64,000 bases of DNA from contig NZ_JAAATX020000007.1 of the NCBI RefSeq assembly GCF_009908265.2, forward strand, positions 62,001 to 126,000, read 5' to 3'. Both the position numbers and the translations under genes were made by a program. This document shows positions 62,020 through 64,000 of this stretch, one piece after another. Position 1 is the first letter of the stretch; each line of letters begins with the position of its first letter. This DNA comes from Paragemmobacter amnigenus. GTDB taxonomy: Bacteria; Pseudomonadota; Alphaproteobacteria; Rhodobacterales; Rhodobacteraceae. Under the pieces are notes generated by a model. The model had not been told where the DNA came from. It was given only the letters and a program-made list of their open reading frames with translations, and ran no database searches.

Positions 62020-63144
62020 CTAGCCGATCACCGAGCGCCCTACCCTTTCGTCATAATGCCGCTTGAGCCGCTGGAGCGCGATCCGCAGGACGATCTTGCC
62101 CGAACGCGCGGCCCAGCCCATGCGGCGTTCGGTGGTTTCGATGCCTTCCAGAAAACAGCAGACGCGCAAGGCCACATCGGCCAGACCGGGGCCAAGGTCA
62201 CGCAGCGCCTCGGCCACGCGGTCACGCGCGGCGCGGGGGCCGTCGGCGATGCCGCTGTCGGGGCCGAAGCTGCCGCGATCCCCTGCCGCGAGGAAGCGGT
62301 CCCAGTTCTGGGCTACGCGCGGGCCCATCTGGGCCAGTTCGAAATCCTCGCGCAGGCGTTCGGCGATGCGGACGAGGTCATGCGACAGATAGGGCTTTCC
62401 GTCGCGGTCGAGCTTGCGGCCAAGCGCGGTGACAGGGCTTTCGGCTGCGTTATAGCGCAGGCGACGCGGGCCGTCCCCCGCGGGCGCGTCGCGTTCGGCC
62501 ATGTCGCGATGCTGGGAGGCGTAGATGAACTGTGCCTCGCGTACGCCACCCGCGCGCATCTCGTCCTCGGCCAGCAGGCGGCGGAGGGCTCCGCGACCGG
62601 CAGAGGTGATGCGGTAGGCGGCAACCTTGCCCGGGCGATCGCAGGCGATCCAGTCCTTCAGGGCGAAGGCTTGCGCGATGTTGCGTTCGACCACGCAGAG
62701 GCGCGACTGGCGGCCGTCGGGCTGTTCGCGCAGGACCACGGCGCGATCGAGTTCGCTGGAAATGGCTAGCACCGAGCCGGGTTCGGCAAGTCGGCGCAGG
62801 ACGCGGCGCGCCTCGGCGGCGAGGGTGGCGGCATCCTGCGGCAGGGCATCGGGGCGGGGATGGGCGGTCATGGCGGTGTTGTCCTTTGGGGACGCGCCCC
62901 CCTGCCCCCGACCCGCGCCCGCGGCACCGCGCAGCGCGTCGAGCGCCGCGTCAACCAGAGGGTCGTCACGGCGCGTCTCGCATTGGCGGACCTGACGCAG
63001 CACGGTCGAGGCCGCCACGCCATCACGGCGGGCAAGTTCGCGCAGCGAGGTGCCACCGGCGGTATGGTCAAGATAGTGGCGCACCGAAACGGGCAGCCAT
63101 TGCGGCAGGGTATCGGAAACAGGGGGCAGCGTCGGGTGATGCAT
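62020..63144 (-). CDS. DUF6456-type helix-turn-helix protein
   Basis: 374 aa. The N-terminal region has a helix-turn-helix (GTSLRELARRDGVAASTVLR), then a Gly-rich linker. The C-terminal about 150 residues (SPVTALGRKLDRDGKPYLSH, then LVRIAERLREDFELAQMGPR and WAARSGKIVLRIALQRLKRH) match from memory the alphaproteobacterial DUF6456 domain. It is probably DNA-binding. The ATG at 63142-63144 has AAGGA. It is divergent from the DUF6477-like gene across a repeat-rich gap. Confidence 0.8.
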   Translation of the reverse strand: MHHPTLPPVSDTLPQWLPVSVRHYLDHTAGGTSLRELARRDGVAASTVLRQVRQCETRRDDPLVDAALDALRGAAGAGRGQGGASPKDNTAMTAHPRPDALPQDAATLAAEARRVLRRLAEPGSVLAISSELDRAVVLREQPDGRQSRLCVVERNIAQAFALKDWIACDRPGKVAAYRITSAGRGALRRLLAEDEMRAGGVREAQFIYASQHRDMAERDAPAGDGPRRLRYNAAESPVTALGRKLDRDGKPYLSHDLVRIAERLREDFELAQMGPRVAQNWDRFLAAGDRGSFGPDSGIADGPRAARDRVAEALRDLGPGLADVALRVCCFLEGIETTERRMGWAARSGKIVLRIALQRLKRHYDERVGRSVIG

Positions 63145-63241
63145 GTCTTGTCCTTCTCGCGCCCCGTTCAACAGGCCGGACAAGGCCGAAGCCGCGTCCG
63201 GTTGCCGGAAAATTAATGAATAACGGGCCGCAAACCGAGAA

Positions 63242-63315
63242 TTGTTGCCCGAGTGTCAACAAAAACTTACACCTGCGCGCGCAACTCTGCAACTGCGCGC
63301 AACGCAGGGTTGCGC
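63242..63315. promoter_or_regulatory. repeat-rich control region between divergent genes
   Basis: The inverted repeat TTGTTG (63242-63247) and CAACAA (63257-63262), spaced by 9, is followed by GCGCAAC at 63279-63285 and 63297-63303 and its inverse GTTGCGC at 63309-63315. The arrangement suggests operators for the flanking DUF6477-like and DUF6456 genes; the regulator is unknown. Confidence 0.4.
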
Positions 63316-63352
63316 ACCCCTAGGCTGGAAACGTCCAGTTCAGGAGGTTGCC

Positions 63353-63655
63353 ATGTCCCGTCGTTCCGCCCTTGCCCAGACCCCGAACGTGCCCGAGAAC
63401 ATGCCGACAGACCGGCGTCCGCGGCTTTTGATGGCAGCGGCGCGGCACGGGTTGATGGAGTATCGCAGGGACCGTGACCTGCCGCGCCTGCTGCGCGGCG
63501 AGACACCGAAGGGAGGGGCCGTTCTGGAGCGGCTGGTGGCGCTGGAGGCCGAGACCGAGGCCGCGCGGCGCGAGGGGAGTCCGCAATGGAACAGCGTGCG
63601 CCATGTCGAATTGCTGATCGCGCTTCTGGCCGAACAAAGGTTGCGCGGGCTTTAG
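63353..63655 (+). CDS. DUF6477-like small protein, 100 aa
   Basis: Small soluble helical protein (MSRRSALAQTPNVPENMPTD, then RPRLLMAAARHGLMEYRRDR and LLIALLAEQRLRGL at the end). From memory it resembles the Rhodobacterales family DUF6477; function unknown. AGGAGG at 63342-63347 gives an excellent ribosome site for the ATG at 63353. It is divergent from the DUF6456-type regulator. Confidence 0.75.
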   Translation: MSRRSALAQTPNVPENMPTDRRPRLLMAAARHGLMEYRRDRDLPRLLRGETPKGGAVLERLVALEAETEAARREGSPQWNSVRHVELLIALLAEQRLRGL

Positions 63656-63695
63656 CCATGTATGCGCCCCCCGACCGGCGGGGGGCGCGGAGGGA

Positions 63696-64000
63696 TCAGA
63701 TGAAGGCGTCCGGCATGGAGGCCTTTTTCTTGGCCACATATTCGTCCAGCGATTCCCGGATGCCTTCGTCCAAGGCGGGTTGCTGGTAATCGGCCAGCTG
63801 CTTTTTCACCCGTTCGTTGGCCAGTTGCATCGTATCGCGGCTGCCTTCTTCGGCCCATGTCTCGAAGGGTTTGTAGTCGAAGAGGTCCGACCGCCAGAAG
63901 GCCGATTTGAAATTGGCCTGCGTGTGCTCGCAGCCCAGATAGTGGCCGCCCGGACCGACTTCGCGGATGGCGTCCATGCCCTGCCCGTTCTGGTCCATGA
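63696..64000 (-). CDS. trimethylamine methyltransferase (MttB) family protein, C-terminal part only
   Basis: The last about 101 residues of an MttB-family corrinoid methyltransferase, running off the right edge. The C-terminal block AIREVGPGGHYLGCEHTQAN, followed by FKSAFWRSDLFDYKPFETW, is highly typical of the family. Rhodobacterales carry many non-pyrrolysine members acting on betaine-like quaternary amines; the region that would show pyrrolysine or not is outside the window, so the substrate is open. It is convergent with the DUF6477-like gene. Confidence 0.9.
   Translation of the reverse strand, partial: MDQNGQGMDAIREVGPGGHYLGCEHTQANFKSAFWRSDLFDYKPFETWAEEGSRDTMQLANERVKKQLADYQQPALDEGIRESLDEYVAKKKASMPDAFI

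Overview
This window looks like a stretch of the main chromosome of a Rhodobacterales (Rhodobacteraceae) alphaproteobacterium. The base composition is strongly GC-rich. Gene content and order are typical of that group: an iscR-iscS-sufB-ybjQ-sufCD-sufS operon, the dusB(nifR3)-ntrB-ntrC-ntrY-ntrX cluster, hfq-hflX, trkA-trkH, fused ispDF, lipA and a Rhodobacter-type porin. No prophage, transposase, CRISPR array or plasmid function was seen.

Layout. 0-3 kb: 3' part of icd (partial at the left edge), an unknown gene and a coupled three-gene operon with an HD phosphohydrolase. 3-11.3 kb: iscR and the suf operon for Fe-S cluster assembly, with a promoter overlapped by an Irr-type iron box, then tRNA-Arg(CCG). 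11.3-15.3 kb: LacI regulator, rpe, an FAD oxidase and an orphan LuxR regulator. Between the LacI gene and rpe lies a 28-bp XerCD/dif site (12406-12433). The orientation of KOPS-like octamers (GGGCAGGG) reverses around it, so the window appears to contain the chromosome terminus. 15.3-18.2 kb: a candidate structured RNA, tsf and rpsB with a leader. 18.2-21.4 kb: pseudouridine catabolism (psuK, a DUF1349 gene, psuG) and a DUF502 gene. 21.4-26.5 kb: two unknown small genes, bdhA, a candidate 75-nt sRNA, a peptide-type binding protein, an entericidin, a Cys-rich copper protein, a four-unit palindrome array and an XRE-cupin regulator.

26.5-43.3 kb: acyl-CoA ligase, DsbA-like protein, MFS transporter, mfd, hemB, a SYLF lipoprotein, a beta-hydroxyacid dehydrogenase, a penicillin-acylase-family protein, a hydratase/CoA-transferase pair resembling Meh/Mct, then hfq-hflX, where hflX seems to lack a standard start codon. 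43.4-54.8 kb: trkAH, two NTF2-like proteins and the nitrogen regulators. 54.9-64 kb: ispDF-pgpA-cinA, a RatA-like protein, hpt, a diheme cytochrome, porin, lipA, a LysE exporter, two lineage-specific small-family genes and the C-terminal end of an MttB-family methyltransferase (partial at the right edge).

The genes are mostly housekeeping. The parts worth a second look are non-coding: the dif site with its KOPS switch, the sRNA, the structured RNA, the iron boxes, several families of short palindromic repeats and the unusual hflX start. All statements come from reading the sequence; no database search was run.
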